Counted from the stretch's first letter, positions 38,726-48,324 are shown. The stretch is 64,000 nucleotides of DNA from Pseudoxanthomonas broegbernensis (GCF_014202435.1 NZ_JACHGU010000009.1:1-64000); one strand, 5' to 3'. Numbers and translations: made by a program. The notes: generated by a model from the sequence alone, not told the origin.

Positions 38726-40654
38726 ATGCGCGGGGCCGGCGCGCGCCCTTCCAGCGCCGCTTGGCGCGCGGCCGCCGCGATCGTCCTGTCCTTCGCCGCC
38801 GGTGCGCTCCCGGCACAGGAACCGCCGGAGCCGGCCGTCTTCCCGGCCCACGACCTGGACGAGGTGCGGGTCACCGCGACGGTGCTGCCCACCGCGGCCA
38901 TCGAGGCCAGCCAGAACGTGACCGTGCTGCGCCGGGAAGACCTGGAGGCCTGGCGCGGCCGCAGCCTGGCCGAGGTGCTGGCCGGCCAGGCGGGCCTGAT
39001 GGTGGACCGCAGCGCGCGCGGCGGCGGCTACGGCGCGCTGTACCTGCGCGGCGCCGACCCCAGCCACGTGGTCGTGCTCGTGGACCACGTGCGCCAGAAC
39101 GATCCGCTGTCCTCGCGCGGCAGCGCGGTGGACCTGAACACCCTGGCCCTGGAAGAGATCGAGCGCATCGAGATCGTCCGCGGCAACGCCAGTGTGGCCC
39201 ATGCCGAGGCGGTGGCCGGGCTGGTCCACGTCTTCACCCGGCGCCCGGCCGAGGGCGCCTCGGCCGGCATCGCGGCCGGCGGCGACGGCCTGCGCGCGGT
39301 CCGGGCGGGCCTGTCCGGCCAGGGCTGGCGCATCGCCGCCAGCGACCGCGAGGACGGCGATGGCCGCCGCGGTTTCCAGGGCGTGCGCGCCTTCGACGCG
39401 GGCTGGGCGCGCGAACTGGGCCAGGCGCTGTCGCTGCGCGCGGCATTTCGCTACGGCGACAGCCGGGGCCGCGGCTTTCCCGACGACAGCGGCGGCCCGC
39501 GCCATGCGGTGCTGCGCGAGCTGGACGCGCGCAGCGCGACCACCCGCCAGTTCTCCCTGATGGGCGAATTCCGGCCGGCCGCCGGCACCGTGGAGGCGCA
39601 GTGGGCGACGTTCTCGCGCCGGGGCGAGGACAGCTCGCCGGGGGTGGCCGGCGGCCTGCGCGACCCGGCCGGGTTGCCGGCGCTGGCGGCGCGCACCGAC
39701 TATCGCCGCGACGAGCTGCAGGCCACCTGGCGGCTGCCGCTGGGCGCCGGCGGCGGGCTCGGCGCCGGGGTGCTGCACCAGCGCGAGCGCGGCCGCTACG
39801 ACGGCCGGATCGACTTCGGCTTCTTCCAGTTGCCGACCGCCTTCGCGATGCAACGCCGCACCGACGCCGCCTTCGCCGAACTGCGCTGGCGGCACGGCCC
39901 CTGGACCGCGCAGGGCGGGCTGCGCCACGAGCGCCGCCACGACGCCGGCGCCGGTACCGGCAGCGCCACCCACCCGATGCTGTCGCTGCAGCGTCGCGCG
40001 GGCGCGGACGGCGCGCACTGGGGCGCCTCGTTCTCGCGCAGTTCCAAGCCGCCCAGCTTCTACGCCCTGGGCCATCCGCTGGTCGGCAACCCCGGGCTGC
40101 GGCCCGAGCGCGCCGAGCAGCGCGAGCTGTACTACGCCAACGCCGACGATGCGGCCTGGCCGAGCCGGTTGACGTTGTTCGCCGCGCGCTACCGCGACCT
40201 GGTGGATTTCGACGGCGGGCCGCCGCCGCGGCTGGTCAACCGTGCGCGGATCGAGGCCGAGGGCCTGGAATGGCGCACCCGGCACCACTTCGACAACGAC
40301 TGGCGACTGAGCTTGGACGGCGCCTGGATGCGGGTGCGCGATCCGCTCGATGGCATCAGGCTGCGCCATCGGCCGCGGCTGCAGGCCGGCGCGGAGCTGG
40401 CGGTGCCGTTGGACGGCCGGCACGAGCTGTCCCTGTGGCTGCATCATCTCGGGCGCCGCTTCGATTCATCCATCCCCACCGGCGACCGCTGGCTGGAGCC
40501 GGCGACCACGCTCGACCTGGCGTTGCGCCGGCACTGGGGACGGGCCATCGTGCTGCTGGCGCTGGACAACGCGACCGACGCTCGCGACGAGGAGGTCATC
40601 GGCCTGGAGGCGCCCGGACGCCGGCTGCGGTTGTCGCTGCAGTGGGACATGTAG
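38726..40654 (+). CDS. TonB-dependent outer-membrane receptor, BtuB/siderophore-like
   Basis: A 642-residue receptor. A signal peptide (AAAIVLSFAAGALPAQ) leads to a TonB box (DEVRVTATV), then a plug domain with SLAEVLAGQAGLMVDRS and LEEIERIEIVRGNASV, and a 22-strand-type barrel. Length and plug are close to BtuB-like vitamin B12 transporters, but no cobalamin riboswitch was found and no transport partner is adjacent. The substrate is therefore unknown. The start is uncertain: the ATG at 38726 lacks a clear ribosome-binding site and the frame stays open upstream. Confidence 0.82.
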   Translation: MRGAGARPSSAAWRAAAAIVLSFAAGALPAQEPPEPAVFPAHDLDEVRVTATVLPTAAIEASQNVTVLRREDLEAWRGRSLAEVLAGQAGLMVDRSARGGGYGALYLRGADPSHVVVLVDHVRQNDPLSSRGSAVDLNTLALEEIERIEIVRGNASVAHAEAVAGLVHVFTRRPAEGASAGIAAGGDGLRAVRAGLSGQGWRIAASDREDGDGRRGFQGVRAFDAGWARELGQALSLRAAFRYGDSRGRGFPDDSGGPRHAVLRELDARSATTRQFSLMGEFRPAAGTVEAQWATFSRRGEDSSPGVAGGLRDPAGLPALAARTDYRRDELQATWRLPLGAGGGLGAGVLHQRERGRYDGRIDFGFFQLPTAFAMQRRTDAAFAELRWRHGPWTAQGGLRHERRHDAGAGTGSATHPMLSLQRRAGADGAHWGASFSRSSKPPSFYALGHPLVGNPGLRPERAEQRELYYANADDAAWPSRLTLFAARYRDLVDFDGGPPPRLVNRARIEAEGLEWRTRHHFDNDWRLSLDGAWMRVRDPLDGIRLRHRPRLQAGAELAVPLDGRHELSLWLHHLGRRFDSSIPTGDRWLEPATTLDLALRRHWGRAIVLLALDNATDARDEEVIGLEAPGRRLRLSLQWDM

Positions 40655-40742
40655 GCGCCGGTTCCGGCCGGTGGCGGATGCGCCTGCGCACTATTTTCTT
40701 CTTGGCCCCGGAGGCTGCCGCCGACTGAAGCCGGCTCCTGCG
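40651..40742. repeat. REP-like inverted doublet 1
   Basis: A GTAGGCGCCGGTTCC...GGTGGCG arm at 40651-40676 faces a reverse copy at 40718-40742, whose reverse complement reads GCAGGAGCCGGCTTCAGTCGG. It lies between convergent genes (TonB receptor and opgD). The core matches the dispersed repeats at 42511 and 46227. Confidence 0.55.
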
Positions 40743-40789
40743 GGAAGATCGCAGCGTGTCCGTTTTCGGATAAAGGCGATGGGCGGGCC

Positions 40790-42379
40790 TCAGTACAGCG
40801 TGCGCTGCGCCGGCGGCGGCGGGTTCCACTGGTACAGCCAGGTCTCGGTGAGCGCGCGGCCGCCGCTGCGTAGGTACAGGCGCAGGTCGAGCTGGGCGGT
40901 GGAGTCGTCCGGCGGGACCACGTCGAACATCGCGCGGTAGCCGTCGATGGCATGCAGCGGGCGCGCGGAGACCGTCTCCACCCGGCCGCGGCCTGCCTCG
41001 ACCACCGCCTCGACCGCGGTGCCGGACGCGACCCGCGCGGCCAGCTCGCCGCCGGCGAAATCCACCGCGAAGCGCCAGGAGAAATACTCGCGCTTCTGCC
41101 CGACCACTCCGCCCAGGCCGGTGCGGGTGGCCACGCACTCGGCCAGCGGCGGCCGCGCCGGCGCCTGTTCGCCCCAGAACAGGCGGTAGCCGAACAACAG
41201 CTCCTGCCCGGCCTGCGGCTTCGCCTCCGGGTTCCAGTAGGCGACGATGTTGTCGAAGGTCTCGTCCACGGTCGGGATCTCGACCAGTTGCACCGTACCC
41301 CGGCCCCAGCCGTGCTTGGGTTCCACCCACAGGCTCGGGCGCTTCTCGTAGAACACGCCGTCGTCCTGGTAGTGGCCGAAGTCGCGGTCGCGCTGGAGCA
41401 GGCCGAAGCCGCGCGGGTCGGCGTCGGCGAAGGCGTTGAAGCGCAGGTGCTGCGGGTTGCCCAGCGGGCGCCAGATCCATTCGCCGCTGCCGGTGTGCAT
41501 GGACAGGCCGTCGCTGTCGTGGATCTCCGGGCGCCAGTCCCAGCCCATGCGGCGGTCGTTCTCGCCGGCCTGGTACATGCTGGTGCACGGGGCGATGCCC
41601 AGGCGCTCGATCCGCGTGCGCGGGTACAGCGCCGCGTCGACGTCCATCACCAGCGGCTCGCCGCGGGTGATGGCGAAGCGGTAGGCGCCGGCGACGCTGG
41701 GCGAGTCCAGCAGCGCGTACACCACCAGCGTCTGCGAGCCCGGTGCCGGCCGTTCCAGCCAGAACGCGGTGAAGTCGGGGAATTCCTCCGGCTGCGGCAT
41801 GCCGGTGTCGATCGCCAGCCCGCGCGCGGACAGGCCGTACTGCATGCTCGACCCCACCGCGCGGAAGTAGCTCGCGCCCAGGAACGCGGCCCAGTCGCGC
41901 TGCAGGTCGTCGGGAGAGTTCAGGCGGAAGCCGGCGAAGCCCAGGTCCTTCGGCAGGCGCCTGCCGGGCACGCCGCTGCGGCCGTAGTCGAACATCGCCG
42001 GGTCGTAGGCCAGTTCCTGGGCCTGGCCGCCGGCGATCTCGAACATCCGTACCGGCCGCTTGAAGTACAGCCCCAGGTGGAAGAACCTGGCCTGGAAGCG
42101 CGCCTCCGGCAGGTCGGCCCACAGCGCGTGGTCCTGGCGGAAGCCGATCGACTGGTACTGGTCCCAGGTGAGCGAGGCCACGGGCGCGGGCAGCACGTCG
42201 CTGCGCGGCGCGTAGTCGCGGCCGGCCAGGGCGCGGGCATGGCCCTTGAGCCAGGCGTAGTCGAACGGATGGCGCCGGCCCAACGGCACCGGCGAGGCGG
42301 CGGCCTCCAGCAGCGGCAGGGGCAGGCCGGCGGCGGCAAGCGCGGCGGCGGCGCGGGTCAGGAACTGGCGTCGGTGCAT
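40790..42379 (-). CDS. opgD: glucan biosynthesis protein D (periplasmic glucan)
   Basis: A 529-residue OpgG/OpgD-family protein. It begins with a twin-arginine-type signal (MHRRQFLTRAAAALAAAG), so it is folded before export to the periplasm. The OpgD body is clear from FHLGLYFKRPVRMFE, FRAVGSSMQYGLSARG and WIWRPLGNP. It controls the backbone structure of osmoregulated periplasmic glucans. I chose the ATG at 42379 because the MxRRxF signal then sits at the N-terminus as in E. coli OpgD; in-frame ATGs at 42412 and 42421 add up to 14 polar residues. It is monocistronic, flanked by two REP-like doublets. Confidence 0.9.
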   Translation of the reverse strand: MHRRQFLTRAAAALAAAGLPLPLLEAAASPVPLGRRHPFDYAWLKGHARALAGRDYAPRSDVLPAPVASLTWDQYQSIGFRQDHALWADLPEARFQARFFHLGLYFKRPVRMFEIAGGQAQELAYDPAMFDYGRSGVPGRRLPKDLGFAGFRLNSPDDLQRDWAAFLGASYFRAVGSSMQYGLSARGLAIDTGMPQPEEFPDFTAFWLERPAPGSQTLVVYALLDSPSVAGAYRFAITRGEPLVMDVDAALYPRTRIERLGIAPCTSMYQAGENDRRMGWDWRPEIHDSDGLSMHTGSGEWIWRPLGNPQHLRFNAFADADPRGFGLLQRDRDFGHYQDDGVFYEKRPSLWVEPKHGWGRGTVQLVEIPTVDETFDNIVAYWNPEAKPQAGQELLFGYRLFWGEQAPARPPLAECVATRTGLGGVVGQKREYFSWRFAVDFAGGELAARVASGTAVEAVVEAGRGRVETVSARPLHAIDGYRAMFDVVPPDDSTAQLDLRLYLRSGGRALTETWLYQWNPPPPAQRTLY

Positions 42380-42510
42380 GGGCGAAGGCGGTCGGGACGG
42401 GTCGCGCGCCATCTTAAGCATTCCCGCCCGGCGGCCCGTAGAGGCGTGGCACTGGAGAGCGGTGTCGGTTCAGTCGCCGCGGCGGCGGGAGGGCGGGCGA
42501 CGCCCGACCC

Positions 42511-42602
42511 TTGCAGGGGCCGGCTTCGGTCGGCGACCGCCATGCGTGCACGCCGATCCCTCTGGCCCCAGGCCCCGTCGCCGGCTGAGTCGGCTCCTGC
42601 AA
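42511..42602. repeat. REP-like inverted doublet 2
   Basis: TTGCAGGGGCCGGCTTCGG... at 42511-42537 is mirrored by an inverted copy at 42577-42602 (reverse complement TTGCAGGAGCCGACTCAGCC...). The two 26-27-bp arms end in CGGCGAC and are about 40 bp apart. It lies in the 274-bp gap between mutM (3' end) and opgD (5' end), where no gene is seen. Confidence 0.6.
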
Positions 42603-42653
42603 AAAGCGCGGCGCCATGGAGCCGGCATGGACGGCGAGCGCCGGCCGCACCCC

Positions 42654-43469
42654 TCAGCGCTGGCAGCGCGGGCACCACACGCTGGCGCGCTGGCCGATGC
42701 TGGCCTCGCGCAGCGTCGCGCCGCAGGCCGGGCAGGGCAGGCCGCCGCGGCCGTAGACCGACAGCTCCTGCTCGAAGTAGCCCGGCGCGCCGTCCGGGCT
42801 GAGGAAGTCGCGCAAGGTGGTGCCGCCGCGGGCGATGGCATGGCGCAGGATCGCGCGCGCCGCCTCGGCCAGGGCGGTGTAGCGGGTGCGCGAGACCTTG
42901 CCGGCCGCGCGCAGCGGCGAGATGCCGGCGCGGAACAGGCTCTCCGCGGCGTAGATGTTGCCCACCCCGACCACGATCTTCTGGTCCATCAGGAACGTCT
43001 TCACCGGCGCGCTGCGGCCGCGGCTGCGGGCGAACAGCCAGTCGCCGTCGAAGGCGTCCGACAGCGGCTCGGGGCCGAGGCCGCGCAGCAGTTCGTGCTC
43101 GCTGCCGGCCGGCTGCCAGAGCAGGCAGCCGAAGCGGCGCGGGTCGGTGAAGCGCAGCACCCGGCCGGAGTCCAGGGCCAGGTCCACGTGGTCGTGCGCG
43201 CCCACCGGGGTATCGGCGGGCAGCACCCGCAGCATGCCGGACATGCCCAGGTGCAGCAGCGCGCTGTCGCCCTCGTCGGTGTCCAGCAGCAGGTACTTGG
43301 CCCGGCGCCGGACCGCGGCGATGCGCCGGCCGGGCAGGTCGCGCGCGATCTCCGCCGGGATCGGCCAGCGCAGGTCCGGGCGGCGCAGGACCACGCCCGC
43401 GACGCGGCGGCCCTCCACGTGCGGGGCCAGGCCGCGGCGGGTGGTCTCGACTTCGGGCAGTTCGGGCAT
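42654..43469 (-). CDS. mutM: formamidopyrimidine-DNA glycosylase
   Basis: A 271-residue Fpg/MutM. The catalytic N-terminal [13 protein letters not shown] (P2, E3), the lysine of the beta-hairpin loop, the H2TH region ([21 protein letters not shown], shown in part as [12 protein letters not shown]), and the C-terminal zinc finger CPACG...CPRCQR are all present. It removes 8-oxoguanine and other oxidised purines, with AP lyase activity. It lies 7 nt downstream of the ABC ATPase gene and may be co-transcribed with it. Confidence 0.96.
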   Translation of the reverse strand: MPELPEVETTRRGLAPHVEGRRVAGVVLRRPDLRWPIPAEIARDLPGRRIAAVRRRAKYLLLDTDEGDSALLHLGMSGMLRVLPADTPVGAHDHVDLALDSGRVLRFTDPRRFGCLLWQPAGSEHELLRGLGPEPLSDAFDGDWLFARSRGRSAPVKTFLMDQKIVVGVGNIYAAESLFRAGISPLRAAGKVSRTRYTALAEAARAILRHAIARGGTTLRDFLSPDGAPGYFEQELSVYGRGGLPCPACGATLREASIGQRASVWCPRCQR

Positions 43470-43476
43470 GGCGCGC

Positions 43477-44325
43477 TCAGCCGGCGGCGGCCAGGTAGTG
43501 GGCCTGCCCCTGCGGGCCGGTTTCCCGCCACACCTTGACCGGCCCGTCGAAGGCCCGCGACAGGCGCGCGCCGGTGAGGATCGCCTCGCGCGGGCCGTCG
43601 GCCAGCACCCGCCCGCCCTGCATCAGGACCACGCGGCCGATCTGCGGGACGATCTCCTCGATGTGGTGGGTCACCAGCACCAGGGTGACGTCCTGCCGGG
43701 CCAGCGCGTCGAGGGTGGCGAGCAGGCGGCCGCGCGCCACCAGGTCCAGGCCGGTGCTCGGCTCGTCCAGCAGCAGCGCCTGCGGCCGGTTGACCAGCGC
43801 GCGCGCGATCAGCACCCGGCGCGCCTCGCCGGTGGACAGCTCGGCGTACAGCCGGCCGCGAAGCGGCAGCGCGTGCGCACGCTCCAGCGCCTCGACCGCG
43901 CGTTCGCGCTGCTCGTCGGTGACCTCGCGCGACGGCGGGACGACGAAACTGGCGAACAGCCCGCTGAGCACCGCGTCCTCGACGCTCAGCTCGTACATGG
44001 CCGCCAGGTTGGCGCCGAAGTCGCCGGTGACGATGCCCAGTTGCGAGCGCAGCCGGTCCACGTGCCAGCGCGCCTGGCCGAACAGGCGCACCGCCGGCGT
44101 GCCGTCGGCGCGGGCCAGCGGGTACAGCTCGCGGGTGATCAGCTTGATCAGGGTGGACTTGCCGCAGCCGTTGGGGCCGAGCAGGGCGGTGTGCTGGCCC
44201 TGCTCGATGCGCAGGGAGAGTTCGTGCAGGACGCGGACCTGGCCGCGGACGACGCTGGCGCGGTCCAGTTCGATCAGGGGTGGACGCCCGGCGTCCGGCG
44301 CGTCCGGAAGGGAAGGGGGTGGCAT
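43477..44325 (-). CDS. orphan ABC transporter ATP-binding protein (ModF/YlmA-like)
   Basis: A 282-residue ABC ATPase. It has a Walker A ([10 protein letters not shown]), a Q-loop region (SQLGIVTGD), a variant signature [10 protein letters not shown] instead of LSGGQ, a Walker B ([12 protein letters not shown]) and an H-loop (VTHHIEEI). LSTGE signatures are typical of the YlmA/ModF-like single-domain ATPases that lack an adjacent permease, as here. The transported substrate, if any, is unknown. It is divergent from the desaturase gene, and mutM follows 7 nt downstream. Confidence 0.85.
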   Translation of the reverse strand: MPPPSLPDAPDAGRPPLIELDRASVVRGQVRVLHELSLRIEQGQHTALLGPNGCGKSTLIKLITRELYPLARADGTPAVRLFGQARWHVDRLRSQLGIVTGDFGANLAAMYELSVEDAVLSGLFASFVVPPSREVTDEQRERAVEALERAHALPLRGRLYAELSTGEARRVLIARALVNRPQALLLDEPSTGLDLVARGRLLATLDALARQDVTLVLVTHHIEEIVPQIGRVVLMQGGRVLADGPREAILTGARLSRAFDGPVKVWRETGPQGQAHYLAAAG

Positions 44326-44469
44326 GCGCGGGGATTTCCTGTGAAGACCGCGCCCCGGATGAACGCCGTGCGCGGCGGCAGGTGAAGTTTGCCGGATCAG
44401 GCCCCATCATGTCCCTACGCCGGCGCGGTGGCGTGCCGGCGGATTCCGCCCTTCGCGAGTCATCCGGCC

Positions 44470-45669
44470 ATGCCCGACGCACTGCTCCACTTCCTCACCT
44501 CCGGCGTGACCGGCCTGGGCTGGCTCGGCCTGCTGGCGGTGCTGCTGGTGTTCACCCAGTTGACCATCTTCGCGGTGACCCTGTACCTGCACCGCAGCCA
44601 GGCGCACCGGGGCGTGGACTTCCATCCGGCGGTCAGCCACTTCTTCCGCTTCTGGACCTGGCTGACCACCTCGATGATCACCCGCGAGTGGGTGGCCATC
44701 CATCGCAAGCACCACGCCAAGGTGGAGACCGAGGAGGACCCGCACAGCCCGCAGACCCGCGGCATCGCCAAGGTGTTCTGGGAAGGCGTGGAGCTGTACC
44801 GCGAGGCGCGCGCCGACCGCGCCGCGATCGACCAGTACGGCAAGGGCGCGCCGGACGACTGGATCGAGCGCCGCCTCTACACCCCGCACGCCAACCTCGG
44901 CCCGAGCGTGCTGCTGTTCGTGAATTTCGGCCTGTTCGGCCTGCCCGGCGTCGCGCTGTGGGCGATCCAGATGGCGTGGATCCCGTTCTGGGCGGCCGGC
45001 GTGGTCAACGGCCTGGGCCACTGGTGGGGCTACCGCAACTTCGAGTCGGCCGACACCTCGACCAACCTGACGCCGTGGGCGGTATGGATCGGCGGCGAGG
45101 AGCTGCACAACAACCACCACGCGTTCCCGAGTTCGGCGCGCTTCTCGATGCGGCGCTGGGAGCTGGACATCGGCTGGGCCGCGATCAAGGGCCTGGAGAA
45201 GCTCGGCCTGGCCCGGGTGCTGCGGGTGGCGCCCAGCCTGGACATCCGCCCCAACATCGCCGTGCCGGACACCGAGACCCTGCGCGCGCTGCTCTCGCAC
45301 CGCTTCCTGGCCATGACCGACTACCAGCGCAACGTGCTGGTGCCGGCGCTGCGCGAGGAGGCGGCCGCGGCCGGCGCCCGGCTGCGCCAGTTGCTGCCGC
45401 GGCGCATGCGCAAGGGACTGGTGGACGACGGCCGCTGGCTCGGGCCGGACGCGCGCGAACAGTTGCGCGCCTGGGTGGCGCAGCGGCCGCGCATCCAGTC
45501 GCTGGTGGAGCACCGCGCGCGCCTGGCCGCGCTGCTGGAGGCGCGCAGCCACGACGCGGCCGAGCGCCTGCGCCAGTTGCAGGCCTGGTGCCACGAGGCC
45601 GAGGCCAGCGGCATCCGCGCGCTGCAGGAATACTCCATGCGCCTGAAGGGCTACGCGCTGGCGCACTGA
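44470..45669 (+). CDS. membrane fatty-acid (acyl-CoA/acyl-lipid) desaturase
   Basis: A 399-residue membrane di-iron desaturase. Two hydrophobic hairpins surround the three histidine boxes HRSQAH, HRKHH and HNNHH. The C-terminal 120 residues form a polar, alanine/arginine-rich helical extension (about 290-395) common in xanthomonad homologues. It introduces a cis double bond into membrane fatty acids, probably for adaptation to cold. The ATG at 44470 starts directly before the first hydrophobic segment; an in-frame alternative at 44389 only adds a polar arginine-rich stretch. The EF-hand gene follows. Confidence 0.88.
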   Translation: MPDALLHFLTSGVTGLGWLGLLAVLLVFTQLTIFAVTLYLHRSQAHRGVDFHPAVSHFFRFWTWLTTSMITREWVAIHRKHHAKVETEEDPHSPQTRGIAKVFWEGVELYREARADRAAIDQYGKGAPDDWIERRLYTPHANLGPSVLLFVNFGLFGLPGVALWAIQMAWIPFWAAGVVNGLGHWWGYRNFESADTSTNLTPWAVWIGGEELHNNHHAFPSSARFSMRRWELDIGWAAIKGLEKLGLARVLRVAPSLDIRPNIAVPDTETLRALLSHRFLAMTDYQRNVLVPALREEAAAAGARLRQLLPRRMRKGLVDDGRWLGPDAREQLRAWVAQRPRIQSLVEHRARLAALLEARSHDAAERLRQLQAWCHEAEASGIRALQEYSMRLKGYALAH

Positions 45670-45773
45670 TGCGGCTTCGGGCGTCCATGGCGGGCGTGGA
45701 GGGCGGCCCGGCGGGAGCGCCACCGGCCGCTACCCGGCGCGGGCCTTCGATGTCGACGGCGGCGGAGCAGGCC

Positions 45774-46196
45774 ATGCCTCCGGCCCATGGCGCGCGCGCC
45801 GTCGCGCCGTGGCCCATGGCCGGTACGCGCGCGCCTGTGCCGGCGCGGCCGGCGGGCGCCTGGTACGCCGCCGTGTTGCTGGCGGCGCTGCTGCCGTGCT
45901 GGCCGTGGGCGGCCCATGCCCAGGTCGAGCGCACCGGCGACTACCTGGCAAGGATGGACGCCGACGGCGACGGCCGCGTCTCCCTGGACGAATACCTGGC
46001 CTGGATGGGCTACGCCTTCGCGCGCATGGACCGCGACGGCAATGGCGTGCTGTCGCCGGCCGAGCAGCCCGGCGGCAAGGGCGCGCCGATCACCCTGGAG
46101 GCGCATCGCCAGCGCCTGGCCGCGCGCTTCCACCGCCAGGACGCCGATGGCGATGGCTACCTCGACCAGCGGGAGCTGGCCGCGCCGCCGCGCTGA
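45774..46196 (+). CDS. exported EF-hand calcium-binding protein
   Basis: A 140-residue protein with a signal peptide or N-terminal anchor (AWYAAVLLAALLPCWPWAAHA) and three EF-hand loops: DADGDGRVSLDE, DRDGNGVLSPAE and DADGDGYLDQRE. All keep acidic residues at positions 1, 3, 5 and 12, so calcium binding in the periplasm is likely. I took the ATG at 45774 because GGAG lies 6 nt upstream. In-frame ATGs at 45669 (overlapping the desaturase stop), 45750 and 45816 are alternatives. Function is unknown. Confidence 0.75.
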   Translation: MPPAHGARAVAPWPMAGTRAPVPARPAGAWYAAVLLAALLPCWPWAAHAQVERTGDYLARMDADGDGRVSLDEYLAWMGYAFARMDRDGNGVLSPAEQPGGKGAPITLEAHRQRLAARFHRQDADGDGYLDQRELAAPPR

Positions 46197-46226
46197 ACCT
46201 CGAAATGACGGTCCGGGCGGCATGGC

Positions 46227-46305
46227 GGTCGCCGGCCGTACCCGGCTCCCAGAGGTAAAGGCGGGACGCGCGGATGCGCTTGATAGGAGCGATTCGATCG
46301 GCGAC
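46227..46305. repeat. REP-like inverted doublet 3
   Basis: A reverse copy at 46227-46250 (reverse complement GGGAGCCGGGTACGGCCGG...) faces a forward copy TAGGAGCGATTCGATCGGCG at 46284-46303. Both share the GGAGC...CGGCGAC frame of the other two doublets. It lies between convergent genes. Confidence 0.45.
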
Positions 46306-46360
46306 AGCACGGCAACCCGGGAGTGGCCGGCCGGCAGGGCCGCCGCCTCTTGCCCGGCCG

Positions 46361-47152
46361 CTACGCCGGCGGGTCGCCGGCGGGCGGCGGTTCGGCCACC
46401 GCCTGCCCGTACTGCAGCAGCCACAGCATGATCGCCTTCTGCCGCACGTAGTTGGCGCGCATGTAGGCGTAGACCAGGCCGCGCCAGCCGTCGAGGAACC
46501 CGCCGCGCAGCAGGTAGCCGCGCCAGAAGCGCCAGGCCGGGGCCAGCACCAGCTTGCTCCAGCGCGCCCGCCGGCCGCGCGCGAACTCGTGCTCGGCCAT
46601 CATCCGCGCATAGCGCTGGGTCTTGGCCACCTGCTGTTCCAGCGAGCGGTAGGGGTAGTGGATCAGGTCGCCGGCCAGTGGCCGGACCGGGCCGTCCAGG
46701 CTCACCGCCTCGTGGACCTCGCGCTGGCCGCGCCAGCCGCCGCGGCGGCGGTCGAACAGGCGCAGCACCCGGTCCGGGTACGCGTTGCCATGGCGCAGAA
46801 AGCGTCCGAAGTAGTCCGACAGCCGGGCGAAGCGGTAGCCGGCCGCGCCGTCGAAGCCGGCCGCGCGCGCCGCCTGGATCGAGGCATGCAACTGCGCCCC
46901 CACCCGCTCGTCCGCATCCAGGCACAGTACCCAGTCGTGGGCGGCCTGCTCGACGGCGAAGTGCTTCTGGCTGCGGAACCCGTCGAACGGTCGCTGCAGC
47001 ACCCGCGCGCCCATCGCCTCGGCGATGCGCACCGTGGCGTCCGTGGAGCCGGAGTCCACCACCACGATCTCGTCGCAGAAAGACAGCGATGCCAGGCAGT
47101 CGCCGATGCGGTCGGCCTCGTTGAACGCGATAATGCAGGCCGAAAGCGGCAC
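46361..47152 (-). CDS. GT2 glycosyltransferase (WaaE/KdtX-like)
   Basis: A 263-residue GT-A-fold family 2 transferase. It begins LSACIIAFNEADRIGDCL, has VVVDSGSTDAT for nucleotide-sugar binding and a DxD-type motif in LCLDADERV; a GWRGQREVHEAV acceptor-site motif follows. The arrangement matches the lipopolysaccharide-core beta-1,4-glucosyltransferase (WaaE/KdtX) group, so it probably adds glucose to the inner core. It is divergent from the CDP-glycerol-type transferase 46 bp away, suggesting a shared cell-surface role. Confidence 0.88.
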   Translation of the reverse strand: MPLSACIIAFNEADRIGDCLASLSFCDEIVVVDSGSTDATVRIAEAMGARVLQRPFDGFRSQKHFAVEQAAHDWVLCLDADERVGAQLHASIQAARAAGFDGAAGYRFARLSDYFGRFLRHGNAYPDRVLRLFDRRRGGWRGQREVHEAVSLDGPVRPLAGDLIHYPYRSLEQQVAKTQRYARMMAEHEFARGRRARWSKLVLAPAWRFWRGYLLRGGFLDGWRGLVYAYMRANYVRQKAIMLWLLQYGQAVAEPPPAGDPPA

Positions 47153-47198
47153 TGCGCCGGCACGTGACGCACAGGACGACGGGAGCGCGGACGAGGCG

Positions 47199-48248
47199 AT
47201 GGCGGACTACCTGCTGTTTGCGACCGAAAGGTATGGGCTGCCCATTCTGCAGCCGTTGGCCGACGCCTTGCACGCGCGCGGCGACCGCGTTCATGCGCTG
47301 TTGGCCGGCGGCGCGGCGGGGCTGGCGCTGCCGGCGCCGGTGCGCGCGGTCGACGCGCGCGGCGCGGCGGCATTGCGGCCGCGCGCGGTGTTCAGCGCAT
47401 CCAACGAGGTGCCGACCTTCGCGGGCGGGGCCAAGGTCCAGTTGTTCCATGGCTTCAACGTGGAGAAGCGCGCCGACGGCCGCGGCCATTTCCGCGTGCG
47501 CGGCCTGTTCGACCTGTACTGCACCCAGGGCCCGGCGACGACCGCGCCGTTCCAGGAACTGTCGCGGAAGCTGCGCCACTTCGCCGTGGTCCAGACCGGC
47601 TGGCCGAAGCTGGACCCGCTGTTCCGCGACGACGGCGGCGCGTCCGCGGCGCTGCGCGCACCGGCCGGCGCGCGGCCGGTGGCCATGTTCGCCTCCACCT
47701 TCACCGAGCGCCTGAGCGCGGCGCCGCACCTGCTGGAAGCCATCGCCGCGCAGGTCGCCGAGGGCGGCCGCTACTGGCTGCTGACCCTGCATCCCAAGTG
47801 CCCGCCGGAACTGTTCGAGCGCTACCGCGCGCTGGCCGGGCCGAACGCGGCCTTCATCGAACCCGAGCGACTGGTCACCGCCCAGCGCGCGGCCGACGTG
47901 CTGCTGGCCGATACCACCTCGGTGGTGTCCGAGTTCGTGGTCCAGCGCAAGCCGGTGGTCACCTTCCGCAACCGAGCGCCGAAGCCGCACATGCTCGACT
48001 TCGACGACCCGGCGCGGCTGCCGCGGATGCTGGAGCGCGCGTTCGACCCGGCGCCGGAACTGCGTGCGGCCCTCGCCGCCTATGCCGACGCGATCCACCC
48101 CTATCGCGACGGCGGCTCTTCCGGACGCGTGATCGAGGCGACCGAGGCGCTGCTGGCCGGCACGCTCGGCCCTCTGGCGCGCAAGCCGCTTTCGGCGCGC
48201 TGGCGCGCGCTGCAGATCCGCCGCGAGCTGGGGTACTGGGGCCGGTAG
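47199..48248 (+). CDS. CDP-glycerol glycerophosphotransferase-family protein
   Basis: A 349-residue protein with the GT-B-like fold of TagB/TagF-type transferases: KVQLFHGFNVEKR, GWPKLDPLF, LLTLHPKCPP and the ADTTSVVSEFVVQRKPVVTF acceptor/donor motif. In Gram-positives this family builds teichoic acids; in Proteobacteria it transfers polyol phosphates to capsule or lipopolysaccharide. Beside a WaaE-like gene it may decorate the core oligosaccharide with glycerol phosphate or a related group. The ATG at 47199 is chosen because MADYLLFATERYG begins the first beta strand; the ribosome-binding site is weak. Confidence 0.82.
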   Translation: MADYLLFATERYGLPILQPLADALHARGDRVHALLAGGAAGLALPAPVRAVDARGAAALRPRAVFSASNEVPTFAGGAKVQLFHGFNVEKRADGRGHFRVRGLFDLYCTQGPATTAPFQELSRKLRHFAVVQTGWPKLDPLFRDDGGASAALRAPAGARPVAMFASTFTERLSAAPHLLEAIAAQVAEGGRYWLLTLHPKCPPELFERYRALAGPNAAFIEPERLVTAQRAADVLLADTTSVVSEFVVQRKPVVTFRNRAPKPHMLDFDDPARLPRMLERAFDPAPELRAALAAYADAIHPYRDGGSSGRVIEATEALLAGTLGPLARKPLSARWRALQIRRELGYWGR

Positions 48249-48324
48249 CCCGCGCCCGTGGCGCCTGCGGCGGTGCGCGGCGGTGCCGTTCCGGGCAGGC
48301 GAGGGCGGGCGCCTACGGCGGCTT

